A stretch of DNA of 64,000 bases from Pusillimonas minor (GTDB lineage: Bacteria; Pseudomonadota; Gammaproteobacteria; Burkholderiales; Burkholderiaceae_B): positions 62,001-126,000 of the forward strand of contig NZ_JACJUU010000003.1 in the NCBI RefSeq assembly GCF_014237865.1. The letters are read 5' to 3'. Position numbers and translations under genes: made by a program. Every line of letters begins with the position of its first letter. Within the stretch, counting starts at the first letter, position 1. Positions 28,847-36,959 of the stretch are shown piece by piece. The notes beneath the pieces were generated by a model that did no database searches, was not told the origin of the DNA, and worked only from the letters and a program-made list of their open reading frames with translations.

Positions 28847-31126
28847 CTAGCCCTTTACCCGCACAATTTTTTGCACTTGCGGCACATGCCGTATGGCCCG
28901 TATGACCTGGGCCAGGTGCTTGCGGCTGTCGACTTGCACGGTAAGATGCAGCAGGCCGGTGGCGGTGGCTTCGTCTTGCATAGTGAGGTGGGTGATGTTG
29001 GAGCCCGCATCGGTGATTTCGGCCGCCAGGCGGCCCAACACGCCGCGTTCGTTGATAACTGTAACGTCGAGACGCGTATTTAAATGGCGCGCGGTATCGG
29101 CTGCCCAGGCCACCGACACCCAGCGTTCGGGCTCTTTGGTGCGCTGGCGCTGTGCCACCGGGCAATCGGCCATATGAATAACCAGGCCGTGGCCTAACCG
29201 TATACCGCCCACAATGGCGTCGCCTGGCAAGGGGCCGCAGCAACTGGCCAGCTGCACGGCCTGGCCTTCGTTGCCGTGGATAAGAATCGAGGCTGCGTGC
29301 GCCGAAGTGAGCTCGTCGACGGCCGCCGCCGTTGTGGCCAAAATGGGGTTTTCGGGGGCAAAGCGTCGTGCGACCACCGCGGCAAGGCGTTTTCCCAGCC
29401 CGATATCGGCCAGAATTTCTTCTCGCGACGAAGCGCCCGAACTTTTGGCGAGTTTGTCCCAGTTAGTGTCGTCGTCTGCCGGGTAGTCGATACCAATCTG
29501 ATCGAACGCCTGCATGAGCAGTCGACGCCCGAACGCAACGGACTCTTCGTATTTGACGGTGCGCAAATAGTGGCGGATTTCGGAACGCGCCCGACCCGTG
29601 CGTACATAGTTAAGCCACTGCGCGCTGGGGCGAGACGCCGGTGACGTGATGATTTCGACGGCATCGCCGCTTTTAAGCTCGGTGCGCAAGGGAGAGAATT
29701 CGCCGTTGATTTTTGAGGCTATGGCTTGATTGCCGACATCAGTGTGGATGGAGTAAGCAAAATCGACAGGCGTTGCACCTCGCGGCAGCGACACAATTTT
29801 GCCCTGCGGGGTAAACACATAAACCGCGTCGGGGAACAGGTCGACCTTGACGTGTTCGAGGAATTCACCCGAATCGCCAGTTTGGCTCTGAATGTCGAGT
29901 AACGACTGCAACCATTGGTGCGTGCGCTTCTGCAGCGTGTTCAGGTTGCTGTCGTCATTTTTGTATAGCCAGTGCGCCGCTACGCCTTCTTCGGCAACGC
30001 GATCCATGTCGCGGGTGCGGAACTGGAACTCGACCGGTGTGCCATATGGGCCAACCAGCGTGGTATGCAAAGACTGATAGCCGTTGAGTTTTGGGATGGC
30101 GATGTAGTCTTTAAACTTGCCTGGTACCGGGCGATAAAGCTGATGAAGCGTGCCCAGGGCCAGGTAGCACTCGGGCAGGGTGTGCACCACGACCCGGAAC
30201 CCGTAGATATCGAGTACGTCGGAAAATGATTTTTTTTGTTCGAGCATCTTTTTGTAGATGCCGAATAATGATTTTTCGCGGCCACTGACCTCGGCTTCGA
30301 TGCCGGCAGCAGGTAAAGCCACTTTGACGGCGTCGGTGATTTTGCCCAGCACTTCGCGGCGGTTGCCGCGAGCCGCCATGACAGCTTTTTTAATAACGTC
30401 GTAGCGGTTGGGGTAGGTGGCCTGAAAACATAAGTCTTGCAGCTCGCGGTACAGCGCATTAAGCCCCAACCGATGCGCGATGGGCGTGTAAATTTCCATC
30501 GTCTCGCGTGCCACACGGCGACGCTTTTCGGCGCTGACGGCGCCCAGCGTACGCATATTGTGCAGACGATCGGCCAGTTTGATAAGAATGACGCGCACGT
30601 CGCGGGACATGGCCAGCAGCATTTTGCGAAAGCTTTCGGCCTGCTGCTCTGCTTTGGTCGCAAATTCGAGCCGGTCAAGCTTTGACAAACCGTCGACGAT
30701 TTCGGCGACATCGGGGCTGAATTTCTCGGCCAGTTCGTGTTTGGGGACGTCCTGGTCTTCCATGACGTCGTGCAGCAAGGCCGCCATTAGGGAATCGGCA
30801 TCGAGCTTCCAGCCGGCGCAGATTTCTGTGACTGCAATGGGATGAGAAATATAGGGTTCGCCGCTGGAGCGGAACTGCCCCAAATGGGCCTGGTCGGCAA
30901 ACCGGTAAGCCTCTTTGACGCGTTCGATGTCTTTTTCGTCGAGGTACTGCGCCAGAATTTGGGTTAATGGTGCCAGCGATGCGATGGTAGGCGAGGCGGG
31001 TGAAGCGAGTTCAGGTGCGGCACCCGGCCGCCCCTTTGTTTTTTGGGCGCGTCGTCGCAGCCGGGGCCCTTTTCTGAAGACAGCAAGTAGCCCTGTTGAA
31101 GCATCGCGAAGACTGGAGAACGCCAT
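28847..31126 (-). CDS. spoT: Bifunctional (p)ppGpp synthetase/hydrolase
   Basis: It makes and degrades the alarmone (p)ppGpp. It has 759 residues: an HD hydrolase domain (LLHDVMED near residue 118 and KLADRLHNMRTLG), a synthetase domain (DIYGFRVVV, and YQSLHTTLVGPYG), a TGS domain (VYVFTPQGKIVSLPRGATPVDFAY), and a C-terminal ACT domain. The intact HD box indicates hydrolase activity, so SpoT or Rel rather than monofunctional RelA. The first 50 residues are a basic, variable extension. It follows rpoZ by 13 bases. Confidence 0.95.
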   Translation of the reverse strand: MAFSSLRDASTGLLAVFRKGPRLRRRAQKTKGRPGAAPELASPASPTIASLAPLTQILAQYLDEKDIERVKEAYRFADQAHLGQFRSSGEPYISHPIAVTEICAGWKLDADSLMAALLHDVMEDQDVPKHELAEKFSPDVAEIVDGLSKLDRLEFATKAEQQAESFRKMLLAMSRDVRVILIKLADRLHNMRTLGAVSAEKRRRVARETMEIYTPIAHRLGLNALYRELQDLCFQATYPNRYDVIKKAVMAARGNRREVLGKITDAVKVALPAAGIEAEVSGREKSLFGIYKKMLEQKKSFSDVLDIYGFRVVVHTLPECYLALGTLHQLYRPVPGKFKDYIAIPKLNGYQSLHTTLVGPYGTPVEFQFRTRDMDRVAEEGVAAHWLYKNDDSNLNTLQKRTHQWLQSLLDIQSQTGDSGEFLEHVKVDLFPDAVYVFTPQGKIVSLPRGATPVDFAYSIHTDVGNQAIASKINGEFSPLRTELKSGDAVEIITSPASRPSAQWLNYVRTGRARSEIRHYLRTVKYEESVAFGRRLLMQAFDQIGIDYPADDDTNWDKLAKSSGASSREEILADIGLGKRLAAVVARRFAPENPILATTAAAVDELTSAHAASILIHGNEGQAVQLASCCGPLPGDAIVGGIRLGHGLVIHMADCPVAQRQRTKEPERWVSVAWAADTARHLNTRLDVTVINERGVLGRLAAEITDAGSNITHLTMQDEATATGLLHLTVQVDSRKHLAQVIRAIRHVPQVQKIVRVKG

Positions 31127-31139
31127 AAACGCTCAGTAA

Positions 31140-31343
31140 TTAGGTAGGTACTTTACGCAGCATCTCGATGCCGGTGACGCCGGCGGCGATTTCGCGCAGT
31201 GCCGTTACAGTAGGTTTGTCTTTGCTTTCGATGCGCGATTCGTGGCCTTGGGCTAGTTCGCGTGCACGGTAAGTTGCGGCCAATGCCAGGTTGAAGCGGT
31301 TAGGGATCTTGGCGAGGCAATCTTCTACAGTAATACGGGCCAT
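31140..31343 (-). CDS. rpoZ: RNA polymerase omega subunit
   Basis: A 67-residue subunit that assists assembly of the beta' subunit and forms part of a ppGpp site. The N terminus [10 protein letters not shown] and the segment [17 protein letters not shown] are diagnostic. It is placed between gmk and spoT, the conserved arrangement that joins GTP/GDP metabolism and ppGpp signalling. Confidence 0.97.
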   Translation of the reverse strand: MARITVEDCLAKIPNRFNLALAATYRARELAQGHESRIESKDKPTVTALREIAAGVTGIEMLRKVPT

Positions 31344-31380
31344 GATGTGATGTCCTTGGTAAACAATGGGTTACGACAAC

Positions 31381-32016
31381 TTAATTTGCCGTTGGGCTGA
31401 TGCCCAATTGGGAAAACAGCTGGGCGTGACGCGCCGCTTGCGCCGGATAGCGCAAACGGGCGGCTGAAATAATTTGTGAAAGCTGTGTTAAAGCGACGCT
31501 AAATTCTTGATTAATAATAACATATTGGCATTCTGAGGCATGCGACATTTCGCTGCCTGCGGCCAGTAAACGCTTGGTAATGACCTGGGGTGCGTCTTGC
31601 CCGCGTTTTTTAAGACGGCTTTCGAGGGCTTCGATGGAAGGCGGCAAAATAAAAATGCCGATGGCATCGGGAAAGTGCTTTTTGATTTGGCGTGCGCCTT
31701 GCCAGTCGATCTCAAGGAGGACGTCGCGCCCTGCGCGTGTGGCTTCTTCGATGCGGTCGCGCGGCGTACCGTAGAAATTGCCATGGACTTCTGCCCATTC
31801 AAGTAGCGCATTGTTGTCGCGCATGACAAGGAACTCGTCTTGGGTGACGAACCGGTAATGTTGCTCGTCGACCTCGCCGGGGCGGGGGGCTCGGGTGGTG
31901 CACGAAATAGACAACATAATGCTGGGGTCTTGCGCAAGCAAGGCGTTGACCAGGCTGGATTTGCCTGCGCCGCTGGGTGCAACCACCATGAATATTGAGC
32001 CGGAGGAAACAGTCAT
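31381..32016 (-). CDS. gmk: Guanylate kinase
   Basis: It phosphorylates GMP to GDP. It has 211 residues. The P-loop is [10 protein letters not shown], the GMP-binding segment [20 protein letters not shown], and the [15 protein letters not shown] motif is complete. It leads into rpoZ and spoT. Upstream on the same strand, 38 bases away, is a small gene of unknown function. Confidence 0.97.
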   Translation of the reverse strand: MTVSSGSIFMVVAPSGAGKSSLVNALLAQDPSIMLSISCTTRAPRPGEVDEQHYRFVTQDEFLVMRDNNALLEWAEVHGNFYGTPRDRIEEATRAGRDVLLEIDWQGARQIKKHFPDAIGIFILPPSIEALESRLKKRGQDAPQVITKRLLAAGSEMSHASECQYVIINQEFSVALTQLSQIISAARLRYPAQAARHAQLFSQLGISPTAN

Positions 32017-32054
32017 GACAGATTTACGTTAGCGTGAAGGGCATGAGCATAGCA

Positions 32055-32378
32055 TTAGCCGGCCAGCCGCGCCTGACCCAGCGCTTCGAGGGCAGCTTCG
32101 TAGGCGGCAGTGTCGGCACACAGAAAAACGGCGGCGTCGTTCAGGTTCATGTTGAACGCGATATCGCGTATCTGGTTTTCGGCGTCGTCGGCGGTTTCAA
32201 TGGCCGTGACGTGCCAGTCGTTGGCCTGCTGGTAGGCTTCTGGCGTGACGAATTCGGCCACCAGATGGATGTCGGGCGCGCTGACAACCACGTAGGCGGT
32301 GAAGGTCAGATCTTCGATGTGTACATCGAGGATGAGACCCTGGGGCAGGGTGGACACGATCTGGCTGGATACTTTCAT
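32055..32378 (-). CDS. Small protein of unknown function
   Basis: A 107-residue acidic, soluble protein with no signal peptide or membrane segment. I do not recognise it. It has alternating hydrophobic strands in the first 45 residues (LILDVHIEDLTFTAYVVV) and Ala-rich helices at the end, suggesting a small alpha/beta fold. It is codirectional with gmk (38-base gap) and divergent from xth, so it may be the first gene of the gmk-rpoZ-spoT unit. Confidence 0.65.
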   Translation of the reverse strand: MKVSSQIVSTLPQGLILDVHIEDLTFTAYVVVSAPDIHLVAEFVTPEAYQQANDWHVTAIETADDAENQIRDIAFNMNLNDAAVFLCADTAAYEAALEALGQARLAG

Positions 32379-32470
32379 CGTAAGATTGTAACTGATGCAC
32401 AGGGAGCATTACGCGCCCGACCCCCGAAAATGCTACGCTAGTGCGCTTTTCAAGTCGTGATTTGGCCACA

Positions 32471-33262
32471 ATGAAATTAGCTACCTGGAACGTCAATTCG
32501 CTGAAGGTCAGGCTGCCCCAAGTAATAGCCTGGCTTGACGCCAACCCTGTCGATGCGCTTTGCCTGCAAGAACTGAAATTGCCGCAAGAAAAATTTCCGG
32601 CCGAGGCGCTGGCCGAGCTGGGCTACAAGGCCAGTTGGGCAGGGCAGAAAACCTACAACGGGGTGGCGGTGCTTTCGCGCGAGGTCGGCACCGATGTGCA
32701 GGTCAACTTGCCCAACTTCGAAGACCCGCAGCAACGGGTAATTGCGGTGACGCTGCCGTCTGCTGTCGGCGATATCCGTGTTATCAGCGCGTATTGCCCT
32801 AATGGGCAGGCGGTAGGCAGCGATAAATACGCGTACAAGCTGGCGTGGTTTGCAGCGTTGCACGATTGGTTGCGCGAAGAAATGCAGCGCTACCCTCGGC
32901 TGGCTATTCTGGGCGACTACAACGTTGCGCCCGCCGATGCCGATGTCCACGATCCGGCCAAGTGGGCAGGCGATGTTCTGGTGTCCGAGCCCGAGCGCGA
33001 AGCCTTCCAGCGGCTGCTGTCGCTGGGGTTGACTGATGCTTTCCGGTTGTTTGAACAAGAAGAGAAGTCATTTAGTTGGTGGGATTACCGCCAGTTTGCT
33101 TTCCGACGCAATGCGGGTTTGCGCATTGATCATGTCTTGTTGTCGGCCTCCCTGGTGCCGCATTGCGCGGCGTGCATCATCGACAAGGCCCCGCGACGCA
33201 ACGAGCAGCCGTCCGACCACACGCCTGTTGTAGCCACGCTCGACTTCAAGGGGGTGTCATGA
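32471..33262 (+). CDS. xth: Exonuclease III / AP endonuclease
   Basis: It cuts DNA at abasic sites in base excision repair and digests 3' ends. It has 263 residues of the exonuclease-endonuclease-phosphatase fold: TWNVNSLKVR, LQELK (metal Glu), GDYNVAP, SWWDYR, and the final SDHTPVVATL. The start at ATG 32471 gives the canonical MKLATWNVNS; the frame extends 10 codons upstream without support. The stop overlaps the next start (ATGA). Confidence 0.96.
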   Translation: MKLATWNVNSLKVRLPQVIAWLDANPVDALCLQELKLPQEKFPAEALAELGYKASWAGQKTYNGVAVLSREVGTDVQVNLPNFEDPQQRVIAVTLPSAVGDIRVISAYCPNGQAVGSDKYAYKLAWFAALHDWLREEMQRYPRLAILGDYNVAPADADVHDPAKWAGDVLVSEPEREAFQRLLSLGLTDAFRLFEQEEKSFSWWDYRQFAFRRNAGLRIDHVLLSASLVPHCAACIIDKAPRRNEQPSDHTPVVATLDFKGVS

Positions 33263-34029
33263 CCAAGCTGGCGCCGGGGCCTGCCGACGAGCCGACTTTG
33301 TCGGAGTTTGATGGTGTTCGGTATTTGCACTTTGGTTCGGAGTGGGTGCAAGGGGCCATGCGGGTTAAACGGCCGGCCGAGCTGGTGCTGGCCTACACCC
33401 AGCAAATGATGGGCTGGTTGCTCTTTTTAGAGCCGACTCGCTCCGACACGCTTGGGTTCATGGGGCTTGGGGCCGGGTCGTTGTTACGCTTTGCGCATAA
33501 GACAACGGCTTCGCGATTGGTGACGGCCGAATGGAACCCCGCCGTCACAGCGATTTGCCGGGCGTATTTTCGCTTGCCCGAATCGAAGCGGTCGGTGGTC
33601 GATCATGAAGATGCCGCCCTTTGGGTAGCGCGCCCCGAAAACGTGGGGCGTTTTCGCGCGCTTATGGTTGACTTGTACGATGCCGAGGCGCAGGGCCCGG
33701 TACGCGATTCATTATCGTTTTACCAAGACTGTTATCACGCGTTGGATGATATCGGCGTCATGACGGTCAATCTGTTTGGTGATCATGCCAGTTTTCCCAA
33801 GAATATCAAACGTATTGGCCAGGCGTTTGGCGGTCGGGTGATTGAGCTGCCCGAAATCGACGCAGGTAATCGGGTGGTGATTGCTTTGAAAGGGCCGCTG
33901 CTTGACGTGTCGGTGGCGACCCTGCTTGACCGGGCCCATGCCGTCGAGCGACATTATGGCTTGCCCGCGGTTCAGTGGGCGCGATCCCTGTTGTCGCAAA
34001 CCCGATCCACCGGCCGGGCGAGCTTTTAA
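33259..34029 (+). CDS. Spermidine-synthase-like protein
   Basis: A 256-residue Rossmann-fold protein of the spermidine synthase superfamily. The nucleotide loop is MGLGAGSLLRF and the second motif is VTAEWNPAV. The active-site region VDLYDAEAQGP keeps Asp residues, but the canonical GGGDG loop is replaced, so polyamine synthesis is doubtful and a methyltransferase-like or unknown role is as likely. It is translationally coupled to xth. Confidence 0.8.
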   Translation: MTKLAPGPADEPTLSEFDGVRYLHFGSEWVQGAMRVKRPAELVLAYTQQMMGWLLFLEPTRSDTLGFMGLGAGSLLRFAHKTTASRLVTAEWNPAVTAICRAYFRLPESKRSVVDHEDAALWVARPENVGRFRALMVDLYDAEAQGPVRDSLSFYQDCYHALDDIGVMTVNLFGDHASFPKNIKRIGQAFGGRVIELPEIDAGNRVVIALKGPLLDVSVATLLDRAHAVERHYGLPAVQWARSLLSQTRSTGRASF

Positions 34030-34048
34030 TCTATTTTTAAGCTTTCAG

Positions 34049-34054
34049 TAAAAT
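34049..34054 (+). promoter_or_regulatory. Possible -10 element for the trpXYZ-type operon
   Basis: TAAAAT lies 29 bases before the ATG at 34083, with a weak TTAATC at 34026-34031 and a 17-base spacer. A good AGGAGA ribosome site lies between. Pattern only. Confidence 0.35.
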
Positions 34055-34082
34055 AGCGTTCATTATTCTCAGGAGAACCTCT

Positions 34083-35048
34083 ATGCGGTCAGCAATGATT
34101 AAACCTGTAATGGGCGCCGTAATGGCTCTGGCGCTCGCTCTGCCTGCTTTGTCCGGCGCTCAGTCGGTCGCCGTCACCTCGATTGTCGAGCACCCCGCGC
34201 TCGATTCACTGAAAGACGGCGTCAAGGCCGCCCTGGAAAAAGCCGGGTTCACCGAAGAAAAAGGCCTGAAGTGGCAGTTCCAGACAGCGCAGGGCAATAC
34301 GGCCATTGCCGCGCAAATTGCCCGCAAGTTTGTCGGCGACAAGCCCGACGTTATTGTGGCCATCGCCACACCCTCGGCGCAGGCCGTGGTGGCAGCGACA
34401 AAAACGATCCCCGTGGTCTATGCCGCAGTAACCGACCCGGTCGAAGCCCAGTTGGTGCCTTCGTTCGAGCCCTCGGGCACCAACGTTACCGGTATCTCCG
34501 ATATGCTCGAGCTGACGCGTCAAATCGAGCTGATCAAACAGGTGGTGCCCGCCGCCAAAACAGTGGGTATGGTGTACAACCCCGGCGAGGCCAATTCTGC
34601 GGTGGTTGTGCGGCAAATGCGCGAATTGCTCCCCGATTACGGCATGACCCTGGCCGAAGTCAGTGCGCCGCGTACGGTCGATGTCGGGGCCGCTGCGCGC
34701 AGCCTTATTGGTCGTGTCGATGTCATTTACACCAGTACCGACAACAACGTGGTTTCGGCCTACGAGGCGCTGGTTAAAGTCGGCAACGATGCCCAGATCC
34801 CGCTGGTGGCTTCCGACCCCGACAGCGTCAAGCGGGGAGCAATAGCAGCGCTGGGTATCAATTATTACGACCTGGGGTTGCAGGCTGGGGCTATGGCGGT
34901 CGAGATCCTGAAAGGGGCCAAGCCCGGCGAGATGCCTTCTCAAATTGGCGAAAAGCTCGAGCTGCACCTGAACCTGGACGCCGCCAAGAAGCAGGGGGTT
35001 ACGTTGTCGCCCGACCTGGTCAAGTCGGCAGCAAACGTCATTCAATAA
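34083..35048 (+). CDS. ABC transporter substrate-binding protein, TrpX family
   Basis: A periplasmic binding protein of 321 residues with a signal peptide ending near LSGAQS. The fold is the ABC_sub_bind type (SVAVTSIVEHPALD, IARKFVGDKPDVIVAIATPSAQA, PVVYAAVTDPVEAQLV). In Firmicutes this family is linked to tryptophan uptake (TrpXYZ), but here the ligand is unknown. The ATG at 34083 has an AGGAGA ribosome site. It is the first of three transporter genes. Confidence 0.88.
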   Translation: MRSAMIKPVMGAVMALALALPALSGAQSVAVTSIVEHPALDSLKDGVKAALEKAGFTEEKGLKWQFQTAQGNTAIAAQIARKFVGDKPDVIVAIATPSAQAVVAATKTIPVVYAAVTDPVEAQLVPSFEPSGTNVTGISDMLELTRQIELIKQVVPAAKTVGMVYNPGEANSAVVVRQMRELLPDYGMTLAEVSAPRTVDVGAAARSLIGRVDVIYTSTDNNVVSAYEALVKVGNDAQIPLVASDPDSVKRGAIAALGINYYDLGLQAGAMAVEILKGAKPGEMPSQIGEKLELHLNLDAAKKQGVTLSPDLVKSAANVIQ

Positions 35049-35087
35049 ATTCACATCTGGCCGGGCTTGTCCCGGCCCGGAGCGGGC

Positions 35088-35978
35088 ATGTCCATTTATT
35101 CCATGTGGGGCGCGCTGGAGATCGGCCTTATTTTTGGGCTGGTCGCCTTGAGCGTCCTGATTTCTTTTCGCATATTGCGTTTCCCCGATCTGACGGTCGA
35201 TGGCAGCTTTCCGTTGGGCGGCGCGGTTGCCGCGGTACTGATTGGCGCCGACTTTGACCCGTTCATAGCAACCTTGGCAGCTATGGCTGCAGGCGCCCTG
35301 GCCGGTGCCCTGACGGGGTGGCTAAATATTCGGCTCAAGATTATGGATCTGCTGGCCAGTATCCTGGTCATGATCGCGTTGTATTCAATTAATTTGCGCG
35401 TCATGGGTGCGCCCAATATCCCGCTCATTACCGACCCCACTGTCTTTACCCAACTGCAACCCGAAGCCATTGATGACTTCGTCTTCCGTCCGCTGCTGAT
35501 GGTGCTGGTTGTGCTGGTGGTCAAGCTGCTGCTCGATGCCTACTTGGGAACCCAGTCGGGGCTGGCTATGCGGGCGACGGGATCTAACCCACGCATGGCG
35601 CGGGCGCAGGGCGTGGCAACTGGTTCTATGGTGATACTGGGGCTGGCTATCGCCAATGCGCTGTGTGCACTCGGAGGTGCGCTGTTTGCGCAGTCGCAGG
35701 GGGGAGCCGATATCTCCATGGGTATCGGTACCATCGTCATCGGCCTTGCCGCTGTCATTGTGGGCGAAAGTGTTTTGTCGTCGCGCCGTATTCTGTACAT
35801 GACGCTGGCCGCCATTGTGGGTGCCGTGTTGTACCGGTTCTTTGTGGCCCTGGCCCTTAACGCCGACTTTATTGGTTTGCAGGCGCAAGACCTGAACCTG
35901 ATTACGGCCGTGCTGGTGACCGTGGCCCTGGTCGTCCCGCTACTTAAAAAGCGCCTGCGTTCGGGCGCCAAGGGGTAA
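35088..35978 (+). CDS. ABC transporter permease, TrpY family
   Basis: An inner-membrane permease of 296 residues with about eight hydrophobic helices, of the BPD_transp_2 family used with TrpX-type binding proteins. Typical segments are FRILRFPDLTVDGSFPLGGA and ATGSNPRMARAQGV. The start is ATG 35088 with a GGAGCGGG site just upstream; a GTG at 35067 is the alternative. The ATPase gene follows 4 bases later. Confidence 0.88.
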   Translation: MSIYSMWGALEIGLIFGLVALSVLISFRILRFPDLTVDGSFPLGGAVAAVLIGADFDPFIATLAAMAAGALAGALTGWLNIRLKIMDLLASILVMIALYSINLRVMGAPNIPLITDPTVFTQLQPEAIDDFVFRPLLMVLVVLVVKLLLDAYLGTQSGLAMRATGSNPRMARAQGVATGSMVILGLAIANALCALGGALFAQSQGGADISMGIGTIVIGLAAVIVGESVLSSRRILYMTLAAIVGAVLYRFFVALALNADFIGLQAQDLNLITAVLVTVALVVPLLKKRLRSGAKG

Positions 35979-35982
35979 TGAC

Positions 35983-36777
35983 ATGCTGAAAGCACATGAC
36001 CTTCATATTACGTTCAACGCCGGGACGCCCATTGAAACCCGCGCATTGCGCGGCTTGTCACTCGACATCCCGACCGGGCAGTTCATTACGGTTATTGGTT
36101 CTAACGGGGCAGGCAAGTCAACTTTGCTCAATGCCATTTCCGGCGATTTATCCGTTGACTCGGGTAGTATTGTCATTGACGGCACCGAGGTCACCCGCGC
36201 ACCGGTCTGGGAGCGCGCTTCCCGGGTCGCACGGGTATTCCAGGACCCTATGGCGGGCACTTGCGAAGACCTGACGATCGAAGAGAATATGTCGCTGGCA
36301 TTTTGCCGGGGACAGCGGCGCGGGCTGACGCGAGCTGTTCGCAAGGCCCAGCGGGAGCAGTTCCGGGCCGCCCTGGCCACGCTTGGCCTGGGCCTTGAAA
36401 ACCGGTTGGCCGACCGTATCGGGCTGTTGTCGGGCGGGCAGCGCCAGGCGGTAAGTTTACTGATGGCAACGCTTCAGCCATCGCGTATTTTGTTGCTCGA
36501 CGAGCATACTGCTGCGCTTGACCCGCGCACGGCCAATTTCGTCATCGAGCTGACCCGAAAAATTGTGCACCAGCACAAGTTGACGACGCTGATGGTGACG
36601 CACAGCATGCGGCAGGCGCTCGATGTCGGAGATCGCACAATCATGCTGCATCAGGGTAACATTGTGCTCGATGTTTCCGGAACAGAGCGCGAAGGTATGG
36701 ATGTGCCCAAACTGTTGGCCATGTTCGAGCGTGTGCGCGGTGAAACGGTGTCAGACGACGCCCTTTTGCTTGGGTAG
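35983..36777 (+). CDS. ABC transporter ATP-binding protein, TrpZ family
   Basis: The ATPase partner of the two genes before it, 264 residues. Walker A is GSNGAGKST, the signature is LLSGGQRQAVSLLMA, and Walker B is LLLDEHTAALDP with His in place of the usual Pro, a variant common in this subfamily. The switch histidine lies in VTHSMRQAL. It ends the operon; 182 bases separate it from the efflux operon. Confidence 0.9.
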   Translation: MLKAHDLHITFNAGTPIETRALRGLSLDIPTGQFITVIGSNGAGKSTLLNAISGDLSVDSGSIVIDGTEVTRAPVWERASRVARVFQDPMAGTCEDLTIEENMSLAFCRGQRRGLTRAVRKAQREQFRAALATLGLGLENRLADRIGLLSGGQRQAVSLLMATLQPSRILLLDEHTAALDPRTANFVIELTRKIVHQHKLTTLMVTHSMRQALDVGDRTIMLHQGNIVLDVSGTEREGMDVPKLLAMFERVRGETVSDDALLLG

Positions 36778-36886
36778 TTCAGCGGTATGTCGCGTGTTTG
36801 CGCCTGTTTTCGGTCTGGTCAAACCTGCTTGTGTGCAGTAAAGTTTTGAAATAAATTCGTCATTACTGTACTGATTGGTTTCGTTA

Positions 36887-36892
36887 TATACT
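36887..36892 (+). promoter_or_regulatory. Possible -10 element of the RND efflux operon
   Basis: TATACT lies 68 bases before the efflux start codon in an AT-rich stretch. No convincing -35 is seen at 16-18 bases. The alternative pair TTGAAA (36846-36851) and TACTGA (36869-36874) has a 17-base spacer but a poor -10. Weak. Confidence 0.3.
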
Positions 36893-36914
36893 GCCTTTTT
36901 ACCAAACCTTACAG

Positions 36915-36944
36915 GCCCGGCGTGCGCCCGCACCGCCGGGTTTT
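36915..36944 (+). promoter_or_regulatory. GC-rich hairpin with T-run in the efflux leader (possible attenuator)
   Basis: A ten-pair stem with one bulged base (36915-36924 with 36929-36940) is followed by four Ts, 15 bases before the start codon at 36960. It could end transcripts from the trpZ side or act as an attenuator; the ribosome site GGAG follows it at 36949. Confidence 0.5.
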
Positions 36945-36959
36945 CGCCGGAGCCGTTAC

